Of a DNA stretch of 64,000 nucleotides, positions 52,401 through 63,600 are shown piece by piece. The notes under the pieces were generated by a model that had not been told where the DNA came from, searched no databases, and worked only from the letters and a program-made list of their open reading frames with translations. The position numbers and the translations under genes are program-made. Source of the DNA: Lingula anatina (taxonomy: Eukaryota > Brachiopoda > Lingulata > Lingulida > Lingulidae); NCBI RefSeq assembly GCF_001039355.2, contig NW_019775869.1, forward strand, positions 629,268 to 693,267, read 5' to 3'. The number at the start of each line of letters is the position of its first letter. Within the stretch, counting starts at the first letter, position 1.

Positions 52401-53956
52401 AAATTATATAAAAACCTACAGCTAGCTAGAACATACTTTGTTTCCTACATTAAGATTAACACAAATCTGTTACCTCTGATCGATCACCTCCCCAAAGCCC
52501 TCCTACTAATATTTTATATAGAGATGCTTTTAACAAGTCTAAGGGGACTTACAAAAGGAATTTATGGAGGCAAAGATAAAAAAAAACATTGTCAATTTAC
52601 ATCAATGACCAATAGGTCACACCCTATCCAAAAATAGTGCTGTGATAAAACTTTCCACTGCATCATACTCAAGTGTATGGAGTTCAGCAATATCAATCCT
52701 GTGATCTATGTAATGAAGGTCTATATTGCTTCTCTTGATCTCTCTGTAAATGTGATGAGTTCCATCCTCAGAGAAGAAAGGACAATGCCCCTTCTGCAGG
52801 ATGGAAAACAGACATCTAGGGTTTCAGCTTTGAGCTGAATATTAAAAGAAGCTATATCCCTGGCACTTGCTTTCCGTTGATATTTGTGATAAACTAGAGT
52901 TCTTTAAAAGATGATTCAGCATTAGTGCTATCTGTTAATGAAATGTCATTTCATTCAAGATATCTAACTGAGCTGATTATGCTCCATAATGAACTTTTTA
53001 TCTAGAAAACATGAAACAGGCCATGGAGCTCACTGGTTTGCATGCTAAGCTATCAAAGTCCCAGTAGTGTGATAAATTTTAGGAAAGTTATTGGTTTATA
53101 AGCTACTGGGATTTTCGGTCTTATGCTCAATGAACCACTGCCAAATCTTTTTTCCAGTAAATTACATGAAAATTTGCAGGAATTCCAGGAAATAAGATTT
53201 ACTGAATATTAACCTTAAATATCACAGAAAGTGATGTCACTTGGTATATATCTTTCCAAGCCATCACACTTTAATTTCTCAATTTTCTCAATTAAGCAAA
53301 ATTCTGCTGACTGAATAAAAAAAGAAAATGCTACAGGTTCTCTAAGAGCAAAGAACAAATAAGACTAGATTGTGTAGATTTTAAAATACCTTCAGTAAAA
53401 ACTATACAGTCATCGAAACAATTGGAAAATGGTTTTTGCCTACACATTTGCTAGTTGTTGATCATATTACCCTTAACGGTGATCATTTTTATCACAATTA
53501 AACCAATTGCTATTTACTTTAAGTTAATGTGTTTTGTACAGTTCCCATCACTTAACTCCATCCAAAAATGCCTCAGACTAAAAATACCTGAACTATAAAC
53601 AAGACATTTCTTGCAGGGCAATTAGCCTTTACCTGGCTTATATCTCAAAACCTGTGCACTAAAAAACCTAGCTATATAGCCTTTTCTGTAATCAGGGGTC
53701 ACATTTTACCTTTCTCTACCATTTATTGACTTACTGAGCAACAGTCCCTGTATTTTTTGGCATCTCCAGCTGATGCAAAGTTAAGTCCCCACTCACATGG
53801 CCCATCCTTCCAGTGGAGGAAGCAATCTGAGGACTGGCTGAATACAGTCCCTGGAATAAGAAATGTACAGAAATATTGTTCATTAAAAGAGTTACGTAAC
53901 ATTTGGTAATGCTTACACTTGCATGTGTGTGTGCATGTATGCATGCAGAGAGAGAG

Positions 53957-54015
<59 letters not shown>

Positions 54016-55756
54016 AATTTGTGAGAATCTCTCTCTGTTTCTCTCTGCTGTCTCACAAATTGGTCTCTCTCTCTCATCCCATTACATTTATGGTCCATCA
54101 TTCACATTTCGGCAGATCACTAAAACTACTGCATTGTTTTATATATTGTTTTATCATATTGCAAGTTATACAGATAAACAAGTGCCCCATTCTGTGCTTA
54201 ATTTGATGACAGCCATGGCAAGCCAGGTCCTCAAGGAAAAATCAATTCTTCAAATAATCTTGTCAGCAGCTTTTCCATTTGTCATTTTAACCATATCATG
54301 AGGATTGTGTTTCTGTTTAATTCAATTTTGCAAGGGGTTCAGTAGCAAGTGCAGTGTAGAGATGTGTGTTTTACTAGGACTGAACATACTAATCAATGTA
54401 AATATCCAATTAGAGGAAGTTCTTAGCTTTTTTAGAATGGGGAAGTAATAAGTGTTTCTAGTGTTAGGCGAGTCTGTGCTAAGTAACTATAGACAGAAGA
54501 AAAAGAAGAAAGCATTATCATATTAAAATTCTGCTTACAAAGAAATAAACGTAAAAGCAAACTGCTTTCCAAAAACACTTGTAAAATTTTTTGTTTCATT
54601 TTAAAAACTTTCACAAAAAAATCAACCTCCAGTAAAAATCTTCAACAACATAGAAAAAATTAATGGCAATTACAGGTCTAGACAGACTGCCTCATGCCAC
54701 AATTCATGACAGTATTATAAATTGATGTTATGTCCCAGACAGCAGATCAAAGGCTCTGTCTCCATAATCAACAGCCCTGGAACCAACCTCTACCAATAAT
54801 CAAAAGATGAGTATGAACCAAGAGCTGCCCTCTAGTTTTGTACCATATTTCAACATAATTGGAATCTCATTCATAAAAATTACGTGTTTATCATCAATCC
54901 AGTCATTCGCTGTTTAGAAAATACACAAAATTGATTCTTTAGTATGGGTATTCACTATGTTTTGAGGCCAAGAGAATGCTGCACTAAGAGAGTGTTGCAC
55001 TAAGGAAACCCTATTGAGTTTGATGCCTAGTAATAAAGTAAAGATCAATCAACAATTTCCACTTGTAATATTCCCCAAATCGGAGTCTCAATAGTTCCCA
55101 AGTGCCATTACCAAGCAGTGATGGAAAGATAATCAGAAACCATTCACCAAAACATTGTAAAACAGGATACACAACCTTGGTAAAATATTGAGCTGAACTT
55201 GGTAACGAGTGTATAATAAGTGGCACAATTATAATCTAGAGCTTGTTTAAGGATGTGGTGTTAATAGAATCATTTAAACTTAAAAGAGGATATGCCAAAG
55301 TCATAAAACACCGTATATCATATATGTAGAAATGTAACAGTTACTGTATAGTGGCACATCTGAAAGATTATTAGCCAAGACACTAAGTTCCTTAAAGTAG
55401 AGTTTAAAAGTTGAAGACAAAAAAAAAAAGAAAAAAAAGAAATGTTTTAGATATTGATATTGCCAGCTTTGATGCCAGATTTCATATGATCTCAGTCATA
55501 AATCTTTCTGTCTTTTCTTTGAACCAAGGCAAGAGTGTAAAATCACACAATACATGTGAGTCTGTATCACCCACCTGGTTGCTTAATCTTGACATCAAAC
55601 ACCCTCTCTACATGTCTGTTGTATGCTGTCACTTGGAACACGGTCTCTGGCCCATCCTTCAGAATGATCACATTGATTGGGACAGTGTCCTCCACAATCT
55701 TCTGCCATCTGGGCCCCTCATCATCCACAGCAACTTCATATATCTCTGCCCACAAT
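37482..55756 (-). CDS. TIAM1: TIAM/Still life Rac guanine nucleotide exchange factor (25 exons, first exon not found)
   Basis: Activates Rac at cell junctions, protrusions and synapses. Exons in transcript order: 55575-55756, 53735-53850, 51726-51794, 50776-50878, 49469-50593, 48527-48654, 48029-48138, 47611-47786, 45639-45736, 45037-45180, 44573-44755, 43992-44218, 43553-43709, 42945-43106, 42452-42632, 41931-42194, 41381-41481, 41030-41212, 40585-40779, 40310-40418, 39791-39967, 39367-39491, 38773-38952, 38306-38493, 37482-38148. They stay in one frame, giving about 1782 residues. Domain order: N-terminal PH/WH1-like module, low-complexity linker, PHn-CC-Ex, Ras-binding domain, PDZ, DH, PH, Ser-rich tail. 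The sequence agrees with Drosophila Still life as well as vertebrate TIAM1/2; [16 protein letters not shown] and VCPPPP are Still life-like. The first visible exon starts mid-codon, so at least one 5' exon is missing from what I can identify. Confidence 0.95.
38306..41212 (-). other. TIAM1: TIAM catalytic DH-PH tandem
   Basis: Exons 41030-41212 to 38306-38493. The DH starts at [20 protein letters not shown], continues with [40 protein letters not shown] and [20 protein letters not shown] with ILKYPLLL, and ends at [20 protein letters not shown]. These hold the conserved CR1-CR3 helices that bind Rac. The C-terminal PH follows ([42 protein letters not shown]). No catalytic-region break is seen. 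Confidence 0.94.
40110..40185. repeat. (GA)n, (GT)n and poly-G compound repeat
   Basis: GA-rich run at 40110-40153, a short GT run, then 13 G at about 40173-40185, within a TIAM intron. Confidence 0.93.
41931..42632 (-). other. TIAM1: TIAM PDZ domain and Still life-type VCPPPP linker
   Basis: Exons 42452-42632 and 41931-42194. [20 protein letters not shown] and [20 protein letters not shown], followed by [20 protein letters not shown], make a PDZ domain. TIAM PDZ domains bind syndecan and Caspr-type tails. After it come [15 protein letters not shown] and [10 protein letters not shown], which match Drosophila Still life and are not in vertebrate TIAM1. Confidence 0.92.
42945..43709 (-). other. 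TIAM1: TIAM Ras-binding domain
   Basis: Exons 43553-43709 and 42945-43106 encode [40 protein letters not shown] and [17 protein letters not shown]. This ubiquitin-like RBD links Ras-GTP to Rac activation in TIAM proteins. An acidic serine-rich patch ([20 protein letters not shown]) lies just upstream. Confidence 0.9.
43452..43490. repeat. (AAAC)n microsatellite
   Basis: About nine copies of AAAC within a TIAM intron. Confidence 0.96.
44289..44353. repeat. 33 bp tandem duplication in a TIAM intron
   Basis: Two head-to-tail copies (44289-44321 and 44322-44353) of a unit starting GGACACTAGGTAAGCGTGGG. They lie upstream of exon 43992-44218 in the transcript sense. Confidence 0.92.
46970..47059. 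repeat. 45 bp tandem duplication in a TIAM intron
   Basis: Two identical 45-base copies (46970-47014, 47015-47059) of a unit starting CAGAATTTTTTCATTATTTT. Confidence 0.93.
49469..50593 (-). other. TIAM1: TIAM large low-complexity exon with polyGly and polyGln
   Basis: This single exon of about 374 codons encodes a Ser/Pro-rich linker between the N-terminal module and PHn. It has eight or so glycines in a row (near 50245-50270), thirteen glutamines coded by mixed CAG/CAA (49881-49919), and many SP and SS motifs suited to kinase or 14-3-3 control. No folded domain is apparent. Confidence 0.85.
53735..55756 (-). other. TIAM1: TIAM N-terminal PH/WH1-like module (exons 55575-55756 and 53735-53850)
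   Basis: Visible residues 1-99. The first exon encodes [20 protein letters not shown], then [20 protein letters not shown]; the second encodes a stretch with DCFLHWKDG and [19 protein letters not shown]. This pairs with the N-terminus of Drosophila Still life (LWAEVF, FHITAYNSQVDKILDVRL, CFVYWKD, WGLNFTSPIDAKQFRECC). The fold resembles EVH1/WH1-type PH modules. Vertebrate TIAM1 does not show this stretch clearly, so it supports a Still life-like long isoform. Confidence 0.88.
53947..54075. repeat. (GA)n microsatellite ending in a perfect inverted repeat
   Basis: GA repeats at 53947-54013 run into a perfect 24-base inverted repeat, left arm 54002-54025 and right arm 54052-54075. Each arm joins a GA or CT run to the unique core ACCAATTTGTGAG, with a 26-base CT-rich loop between them. 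Confidence 0.93.
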
Positions 55757-57724
55757 CTGTGAGAAATAACAGTTACAAAGGGTAAAACATGGTAAAACAT
55801 TACACCTATTAATGTAACTTAATTAATGTAACTTATATATATATATGCTCCATGCTGCTTTGTTGGAAGGGAAATCCTGTATGATCTGGAGGGACTGATA
55901 AATACGCCTATTTACGACCAAAAATATGAATAAGGTTCGGTTTTAAAGTTATTTTTTGGCTGAATGAGAGATCAACTTGGCATATCAACTTGATTTTAGT
56001 CATGGGTCATTCCATATCAACTCATCCAGCGAGGGTACCCTCCATCAAGAAAGTTGCTGATTTTCACATATTTTGTAGATATTATAGGGACTAGAAAAAA
56101 CCTAAAATTTTAGATTGAGATCTCAACTGGTTTCAGAGTTATGACACTCCAAAGTTGGACCCAGCTGAGGGCTTGCTGTGCCTCACATGAATCTAGGTCA
56201 TGGTGACCTAGTTAAGAAAAACACTATAACAATAGTTTTTCATATCCCATTGCTTTGTAGCTTTCATGACTTTATATTTTAACATTTCAGGAATCCAACT
56301 ATCACGCTGAAAATGGTCTGGCATATTTAGAATGCACTTAATTTTTACTTTGAAAAATCCTTGTCATTTTTTCAAAATGATAGACACCCCACCCTTTTAA
56401 TCTAAATTTTCTCAATGTCTCCAAATGGACAAGTGTTTTTGCTTTATCTCATATTAAAGAGGAGGCTTTGAACTTAAAAATGAAAGTGTTAAATCAATTT
56501 GTATATTTTGGAGACAAAAGTAATAAAACTTTATCAGAAAATATGTGATATGGGCTATTGCATGGTCACTGATCCAGAACAATGTACTATCAAACACCCA
56601 AATTTTGAAATATCTACATTAGTTTACATGTTATCTTTCAGAATAAATTTCCTATGATGTTGTTATACTATAAAATATTTTTTTGATGTGAATGAAATTG
56701 TTTTATACAGTTGTTCTTTAATTATTGATTACTACTACTTGTTGTCTCATGTCATTTAAAAGATATTTACAACCTAAATAAATAACCATATCATATATAT
56801 GCCCAAAAATATATATTGTTTTATTATAAAGTACATGTTTTTTTTATTTATTTTTTGTAGGTCAGAAAAGTTACATGTTTATCATCCAACCCCAATCTAA
56901 AGGTGCAAATAATGTCAGAGGCATGCTCTCAAAAATATTCAATACACTGATTAGAAACAAAGTTTGGTCATTTTTATGGTCCCACATGAAGAAATGTGTA
57001 TCAAAGTTTCATTGTCCTGGAACCACTTGTCATAAAGATTAATTCATAGTCTAACCCCAAATGTTACTGTCACAAATGGAAATTTTTCAACTGTGAAAAT
57101 GTTGTGCTCACTTTGCAAATTCAATAAGTGCTGATTTTTTTTAATCTAATTTTTACAATTTGTATAAAGTTGTCAAAAACATAGCAATCTTCTGTACAGA
57201 ACAATAATTTTTGCTGCAATTTTAGTTTGTTTGTCACTGAATTTTATAAATACAAATGCAGCATGCTAACAGTAAAAGAAACATAAAATTAACTATTTTC
57301 TATTAGTGGTGCAAAAATTATGTCAGAAATGCCAAACACTATGCATGTTATGTATATGTTTCAGTTGATAGCAAAACACCCTGTTACCTACTGGCAACTG
57401 CACTAAGGACTTGGTCAAAAATAACCTTTTTTTTCGAACATTTTTCAGGTAAACATAAGTTATCTATGTTTTATGAGGCAAAATCCCTTGAGTTACAGTT
57501 TAAATATTTTGAAAGACATCCTTATGTCAACTTAACATCAGCTTTACATCACAATCTTCCATGACTGGATCATGTACTACAAATATGATATCACCTGGAA
57601 CATCCATTACCAGTGCATATCGAGGGTGCAGTACCATTTAGGCTTCTTATATAATGGTACACACATGATAAATATTGCATGTAGAAGTAAATTTGAGACA
57701 GCCATGCTTTTTTGTTCAGTTACA

Positions 57725-58050
57725 TCCCTATACGTCTCCGCATTGATACTCCTCTGCACCGGTACATCACCACACCAATACTCCCCCCCACCGATACTCC
57801 CCCGCACCAATACTCCGCAGTAACGATGCGGGGAAGCAATGATGTGGGGGAGTATAGGTGTGGGGGAGTAAAGGTGCGCCTACAACGGCAATTTTACTAG
57901 GGATGTATCGATGTGGGGATCTTTGGTGTGGGGGAGTATCGATACACATAATGCACAAAAATTTACTAAGGGGGATTATTGGTGCAGGGGAAGGAACGGT
58001 GTGGGGGACTATCGGTGCAGGGGAGTAACAGTGAGGGGGAGTATCGACAT
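57725..58050. repeat. GC-rich GGGGAGTATCGGTG minisatellite in mirrored halves
   Basis: Degenerate units of about 16-18 bases. The first part reads CACCGATACTCCCCC-like and the second reads GTGGGGGAGTATCGG-like, with the switch near 57825. The two halves are inverted relative to each other, and the TACATCCCTA near 57722 is mirrored by TAGGGATGTA near 57898. The block contrasts strongly with the AT-rich surroundings. Confidence 0.85.
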
Positions 58051-59086
58051 GACCCCTTTTGTTCTACACACAGGTTATAAAAATTGATTACAATTTCAAA
58101 TTTCATTCCGTAATATTTTTTATACTACAGCATGTGAAATTCACCTCTATATTAGGTTTGGGTAATATGCAGAATGCTCTGTATAACTGTTTACATTAAA
58201 TTATTCTAAGGATAACATTTTATCTTACATAATCTACTCACCCAGAATTTTCTTTGGTCAGCAAGCATTTGCTGGGTGCCATTAAATTATATACTTTGCA
58301 AAATTATCATCCCTGTTCCTGTCACTGGCTTATCATATAATTATGCAGGGTGGCCAAAGGAAAATTTGTGAGAAGTTCCTTTCATATTATGTATCATAGA
58401 TTCATAGGTTAAATTTTTTAATCATCTTTTACTAAATAAAAATACGAGTAATTGGATAAATCTTTATTTTTTTAGGGTATGTAAGATAAAATATGTTAAC
58501 TTGAAAATACATGTTACAGTTGTACAAAGCATTCTGTATATACTAGTACATGTAACTATTCTGACATATAAATAAATAGATAAACATGTACATTATAATA
58601 AAACAAGTTTTGGGGCATATGCATGATATGGTTCTTTATTTAGGTTGTAAATATCATTGAAATGACATGAGACAATAAGTAGGTATCTGGATGGAGACAT
58701 GAAAACTGGTCTATTGCTGGGATGTCAATAATTAAAAGAATATCTGCATAAAACAATTTCATTCACATGAAAAAATATTTTATAGTATAACAACATCATA
58801 GGAAATTTATTCTGAAAGAAAACATGTAAACTAATGTAGATATTTCAAAATTTGGGTGTTTGATAGTACATTGTTCTGGATCAGTGACCATGCAATAGCC
58901 CATATCACATATTTTCTTATAAAGTTTTATTACTTTTGTCTCCAAAATATACAAATTGATTTAACACTTTCATTTTTAAGTTCAAAGCCTCCTCTTTAAT
59001 ATGAGATAAAGCAAAAACACTTGTCCATTTGGAGACATTGAGAAAAATTAGATTAAAAGGGTGGGGTGTCTATCATTTTGAAAAAA

Positions 59087-59563
59087 TGACAAGGATTTTT
59101 CAAAGTAAAAATTAAGTGCATTCTAAATATGCCAGACCATTTTCAGTGTGATAGTTGGATTCCTGAAATGTTAAAATATAAAGTCATGAAAGCTACAAAG
59201 CAATGGGATATGAAAAACTATTGTTATAGTGTTTTTCTTAACTAGGTCACCATGACCTAGATTCATGTGAGGCACAGCAAGCCCTCAGCTGGGTCCAACT
59301 TTGGAGTGTCATAACTCTGAAACCNTGACAAGGATTTTTCAAAGTGAAAATTAAGTGCATTTTAAATATGCCAGACCATTTTCAGTGTGATAGTTGGATT
59401 CCTGAAATGTTAAAATATAAAGTCATGAAAGCAACAAAGCAATGGGATATGCAGAACTATTGTTATAGTGTTTTTCTTAACTAGGTCACCATGACCTACA
59501 TTCATGTGAGGCACAGCAAGCCCTCAGCTGGGTCCAACTTTGGAGTGTCATAACTCTGAAACC
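59087..59563. repeat. 238 bp tandem duplication around an N
   Basis: Bases 59087-59324 and 59326-59563 are near-identical 238-base copies separated only by the N at 59325. The left arm of the foldback element has a single copy of this segment. The N marks an unresolved base or a join. Confidence 0.93.
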
Positions 59564-59688
59564 AGTTGAGATCTCAATCTAAAATTTTAGGGTTTTTCTA
59601 GTCCCTATAATATCTACAAAATATGTGAAAATCAGCAACTTTCTTGACGGAGGGTACCCTCGCTGGATGAGTTGATATGGAATGACCC

Positions 59689-60682
59689 CTACATCAGAAT
59701 GCAGGTGTTTTAGGAAATCTAAAGGATTATTTGTGACCTTTTATTTGGTTGTAATTTAACATACTAAATACGATATACGAATACGAAATATTGTCAGAAT
59801 TCCAACCAAACATTCCCTGTAGGGTTGCATGTTATTTCTTGACACCCTGGCCCTTTCTAAGGCTGTATTCCCAGAGCTTTTAGATGGATCTATCCCTGCG
59901 GGGAGTCTCACTAGATTACTGTCAGATAATCCGGCTTTAATGTCTGTCCCGCCTACTATAAGCTGTAAGGGGGTAATTAACTTTCATGTCCGCTTGGCTG
60001 ACAGCTATTTAGCGTGAATCCCCAGGGAGTTAGGTCGATCTAAATTAGATCGATCTAATCTCTCGAAATGGGGTCTAACAGGGTCTGTACACATGAGGCC
60101 ATCTACATATATTCCCTTTGGGCAGTGGAAGCTCTGACCTGCAATCTTGATAAGTTGGCATGATTTATATAATACACAACTGAATGGGATTTGAACTCTA
60201 AATCTTTGCCTGTTGGTAAGCAGACTTGTCAAATAATAATTAAATTGGTGGTATTTAAATTCATTGCAAAATGCAGTTAAAGTATGAATGAGTAGATATT
60301 TCATGTATCTTCCCCTCCCTCCTCCCCCATACACACAAACATGGAAATATGTTTTGCTAATTTTTGCAGGGATGGATATCTTTTAGGTGCTCCTCTGAGT
60401 CTCCCTCCCCTCCCCAAGACAGACACATACACACAGCTACTACAAGCTGCTTGTTACTGAGAATTAAACTAATTACTAAATTGTTTGTTTTTTGCCAGGT
60501 GCAATAAAAGATGTTTGAATAAAATTACATGTTAAATGAATGTTAATTCCTTGTATGCTAAATATATTTGTATTTACTTAAACCCGAGTAAATGAATCGA
60601 AAGTCTGATTAAATTGTAGATGATACTGTTATCTAAATTTACTGTGCAATGCTTACTTATTAACCATGCTATTTTTGCAGAG
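59689..60682. other. Region upstream of RGP1
   Basis: No coding exon is supported here. The ATG of RGP1 follows a TTTTTGCAG acceptor (60672-60680), so part of this stretch is a 5' UTR intron and any 5' UTR exon and promoter lie at or left of it. The missing first TIAM exon was searched for on the minus strand and not seen. Confidence 0.5.
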
Positions 60683-63600
60683 ATGATTGAGGTGACTGCT
60701 AACTTGGCTAGAGGGTCTACTTTCCTTGCTGGGGAGATACTAGAATGCTATATCACACTTATCAATACAGATAGGGAAGAGAAGAGGAATCTAGCATACA
60801 AGTAAGAGAATTGTCTGGGTTAATCAGATAAACATTGAACATGTGAAGGAGAAAAGCTTTTTTATGGAATATAAGTATAATAAAAGTTGACTGTTCGCCA
60901 TCAGAATATGTGGGACAGTTGTCTTATCATGCACAGACTTGAATATGTAATAGGTTTTATAACATATGCAAAATGGGGTTTAAAAGACCTTATATTAAGT
61001 AAACCTTATCAGCCAAAGAAGTGATTAATTTGGTATGATTCTAGGTATCATATAAGAATTGACATTTCCAATTGTGCTAGATGTGACAGTTGTAATTGTT
61101 ATTACAGTGACTGTACTCTAGCCTGGGCCAGTGCACAGATACATTGCCAATGTGCCGTCAGTGACTCCAGGGTAGTTTTGCCAAAATCTGACATCCTTTC
61201 TACTGAAGATGTTACTTCTACAGGAGATCAGACATCATTCGTGCCAAGTAAAGGTAAGAGCCCATGAACATGGATACAGAGTATGGCATAAATGTATGGT
61301 CAGTGAATAATTACATTTGATTTTATAATGTGACTTTTTTTGCTGATACATACATGTGTAGTGTAGCCAAGATAACAATTCTGAAAATTTGTTCTGTGAC
61401 TTAGATTATCACAATTTTTATTTTTTAAATCAAGAATTTTATCAACTTTCCAGGGGAAAGAGGTCTTACAGTATGGTCTAGCAAACCTAAGATATTATTC
61501 TGTGACTTGAGACTCGGGCCAGGAGAGCAAAAAACATGTGAGTGTTAGATTAAGTCACAACTCAAAATTGACTTTTAAATGGGCGTTCTGTGGTTTAATT
61601 TCAGTAAAATACTGAAACTAGTCTCTGGATTTTAAATGATTTGTATATCATTGAAATCATTCCCAATCATTCCACAGAGCAAAAAACATGTGAGTATTAG
61701 ATTAAGTCACAATTCAAAATTGACTTTTAAACGGGCGTTCTGTGGTTTAATTTAAATAAAATACTGAAACTAGTCTCTGAATTTTAAATGAATTGTATAT
61801 CATTCCTAATATATATTGGTTATCAACTTGTCATCATTTTCTTTACGTTAAACTATAGATCTATATAAAGAGGGGATTCCAAAAGATGTTCCTCCCTCCT
61901 TTAAAGGCCAGTCTGTAAAATACTCATACAAGCTGACCATTGGAACACAAAAACTGGAGTGTCCAGCAAGGCTACTCAGAGTTCCATTTAGAGTTTTAGT
62001 TTTATATGGTGAGTAGTACAGGGTTCTCAACCTTAAACACAATGTATCTATAAATGCAAGCGAATTTTTTTTCTTTCTTTTTTTTAACTATTGGTAGTGA
62101 CATATTATTTTATCTTTTGACGAGGACAGATGACTGTCCATTTGTCTTCTTTAGCTGACATAAATGGCAGCTTTTGTGCTGTAATTCTTCTAACCCTATG
62201 GTTCACCTCTTTTGTGATTTTGTCCTATACGTTTTCTCCTACAATATATCTCCAAACTCAAACATTGGTTTCATTGGTTTAAATGGCAATTGAGGGGGGA
62301 AAGCATGATGCATTATTCCCCTTGATGAGAGTGAATAATTGGCTGAAGAGCGTAATGTGGATAGGAATTCAATGAGTGATAGAGTTAAAGCTCTGCAGTT
62401 AATCAGAGTAATGAGTATGCAAGGCTATTTATCTCCTAATCGTGACAGCTAACTTCAGCTTTATTGACAGATGTTTGCTTATTCACAGTTTTTGTGCAGT
62501 ATCTGCAAGACCATATAGTTTTCACTGTATTGGACTGTATAGAATAGTTTTGACAGCTGGCATGTTTTTATTTTTCAAGTGTAAGTTAGTTAACTCTGTT
62601 TAATTTTAAATTCAGAATAACACAAAAATTACTTGCGTTAGGGTTTTCTAGGGTTGGAAAAAGCTTTCTGTGCACAGTGAAATGTCATGTTTCTAGTGTT
62701 AAATTTTTTGCAAACAAAAGGGGGAATCTTCATCAAAAAGTTTGTTATCCTTCCTTCATTTTATTGCTTTATATCCAGGCCTCAATGACTTGAATGTATA
62801 TGCCAGTGGAGAGGAAGTCACTCCTAGTAATCCATTCCTAGAACAAAGACCCCCAGAAAACACACTCCTAGAGGTAGCACTCCAGGTTCTGTCCACAGTA
62901 ACAGCCAAAAGAAGTCCACGTAAGTAGAGAACCAAACCTGACTTAAACTAAATCTTTGATTTTCCTTTAAGATAGAATTGAAATAAATGATTATATTGTC
63001 TTTTGCATCAGCTGTTGATTCAAAATTAAAATGCATTTTTCAGACTGTTTCAACATCACTAATGCTAGAGGAAAAGTTGCAAGATTGTGCATGTTTAAAC
63101 AGGCTTTTAAAATAGGAGAAGATATTGTGGGGACATTTGATTTCTCTGATGCCTCAATACCATGTGTTCAGGTGAGTAAAACTGCATGACAATTTGACAT
63201 AAAAGATAAAACATATTGAAGAATTAAAAACTTGAGGTTAAATATTCTGTTTTAACAGCTTGCAAATTTAGTTGGATGCTCAGTTGTCATCATAGGATAC
63301 ATTTTATTTAAATATAAATTCTTTAATTATATGCAACTTCTGTAAAATACATGAATAACTTTAGATTTACTTAGGATTTCCTGCTTACCTTAGTTTTCAG
63401 CTACTCTCCAAAGTGAAGAGCAAATATCAGAAGAGTGCAGGAAGAAGCCAGGTCAGCTTCCAATTACCATGTCATACTGCAAGCACCAGGACTTTTGTCT
63501 GCATTCCAGGAAAACCCATTTCAGTTTACCCATACCTCTATCAGCTAGTCCAGGCTTTATATCTGATATAGGTAAATAACTGATCGTGATTCCCTCAATT

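Larger units (their letters stand above)
56004..59688. mobile_element. 3.7 kb foldback element with long terminal inverted repeats
   Basis: The left arm (56004 to about 56880) starts GGGTCATTCCATATCAACTC. The reverse complement of the right arm (about 58545-59688) starts the same way, and the two stay highly similar for nearly 900 bases. The right arm is longer because a 238-base segment is repeated around a single N at 59325. The centre (about 56881-58544) has no transposase-like frame and holds a GC-rich minisatellite. No target duplication is clear at the ends. A non-autonomous foldback DNA transposon is the simplest reading; an assembled palindrome is an alternative. Confidence 0.82.

Noticed and set aside
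53903-54301. Open frames through the GA microsatellite
   Set aside because: The Arg-Glu and Ser-Leu runs are translations of the GA/CT repeat.
57567-57958. Proline- and glycine-rich open frames in the foldback centre
   Set aside because: They come from the repeated GC-rich minisatellite and lack any domain.
59829-60017. Open frame just left of RGP1 as an extra exon
   Set aside because: RGP1 starts cleanly at 60683 with the family N-terminus, and the frame has no link in phase or similarity.
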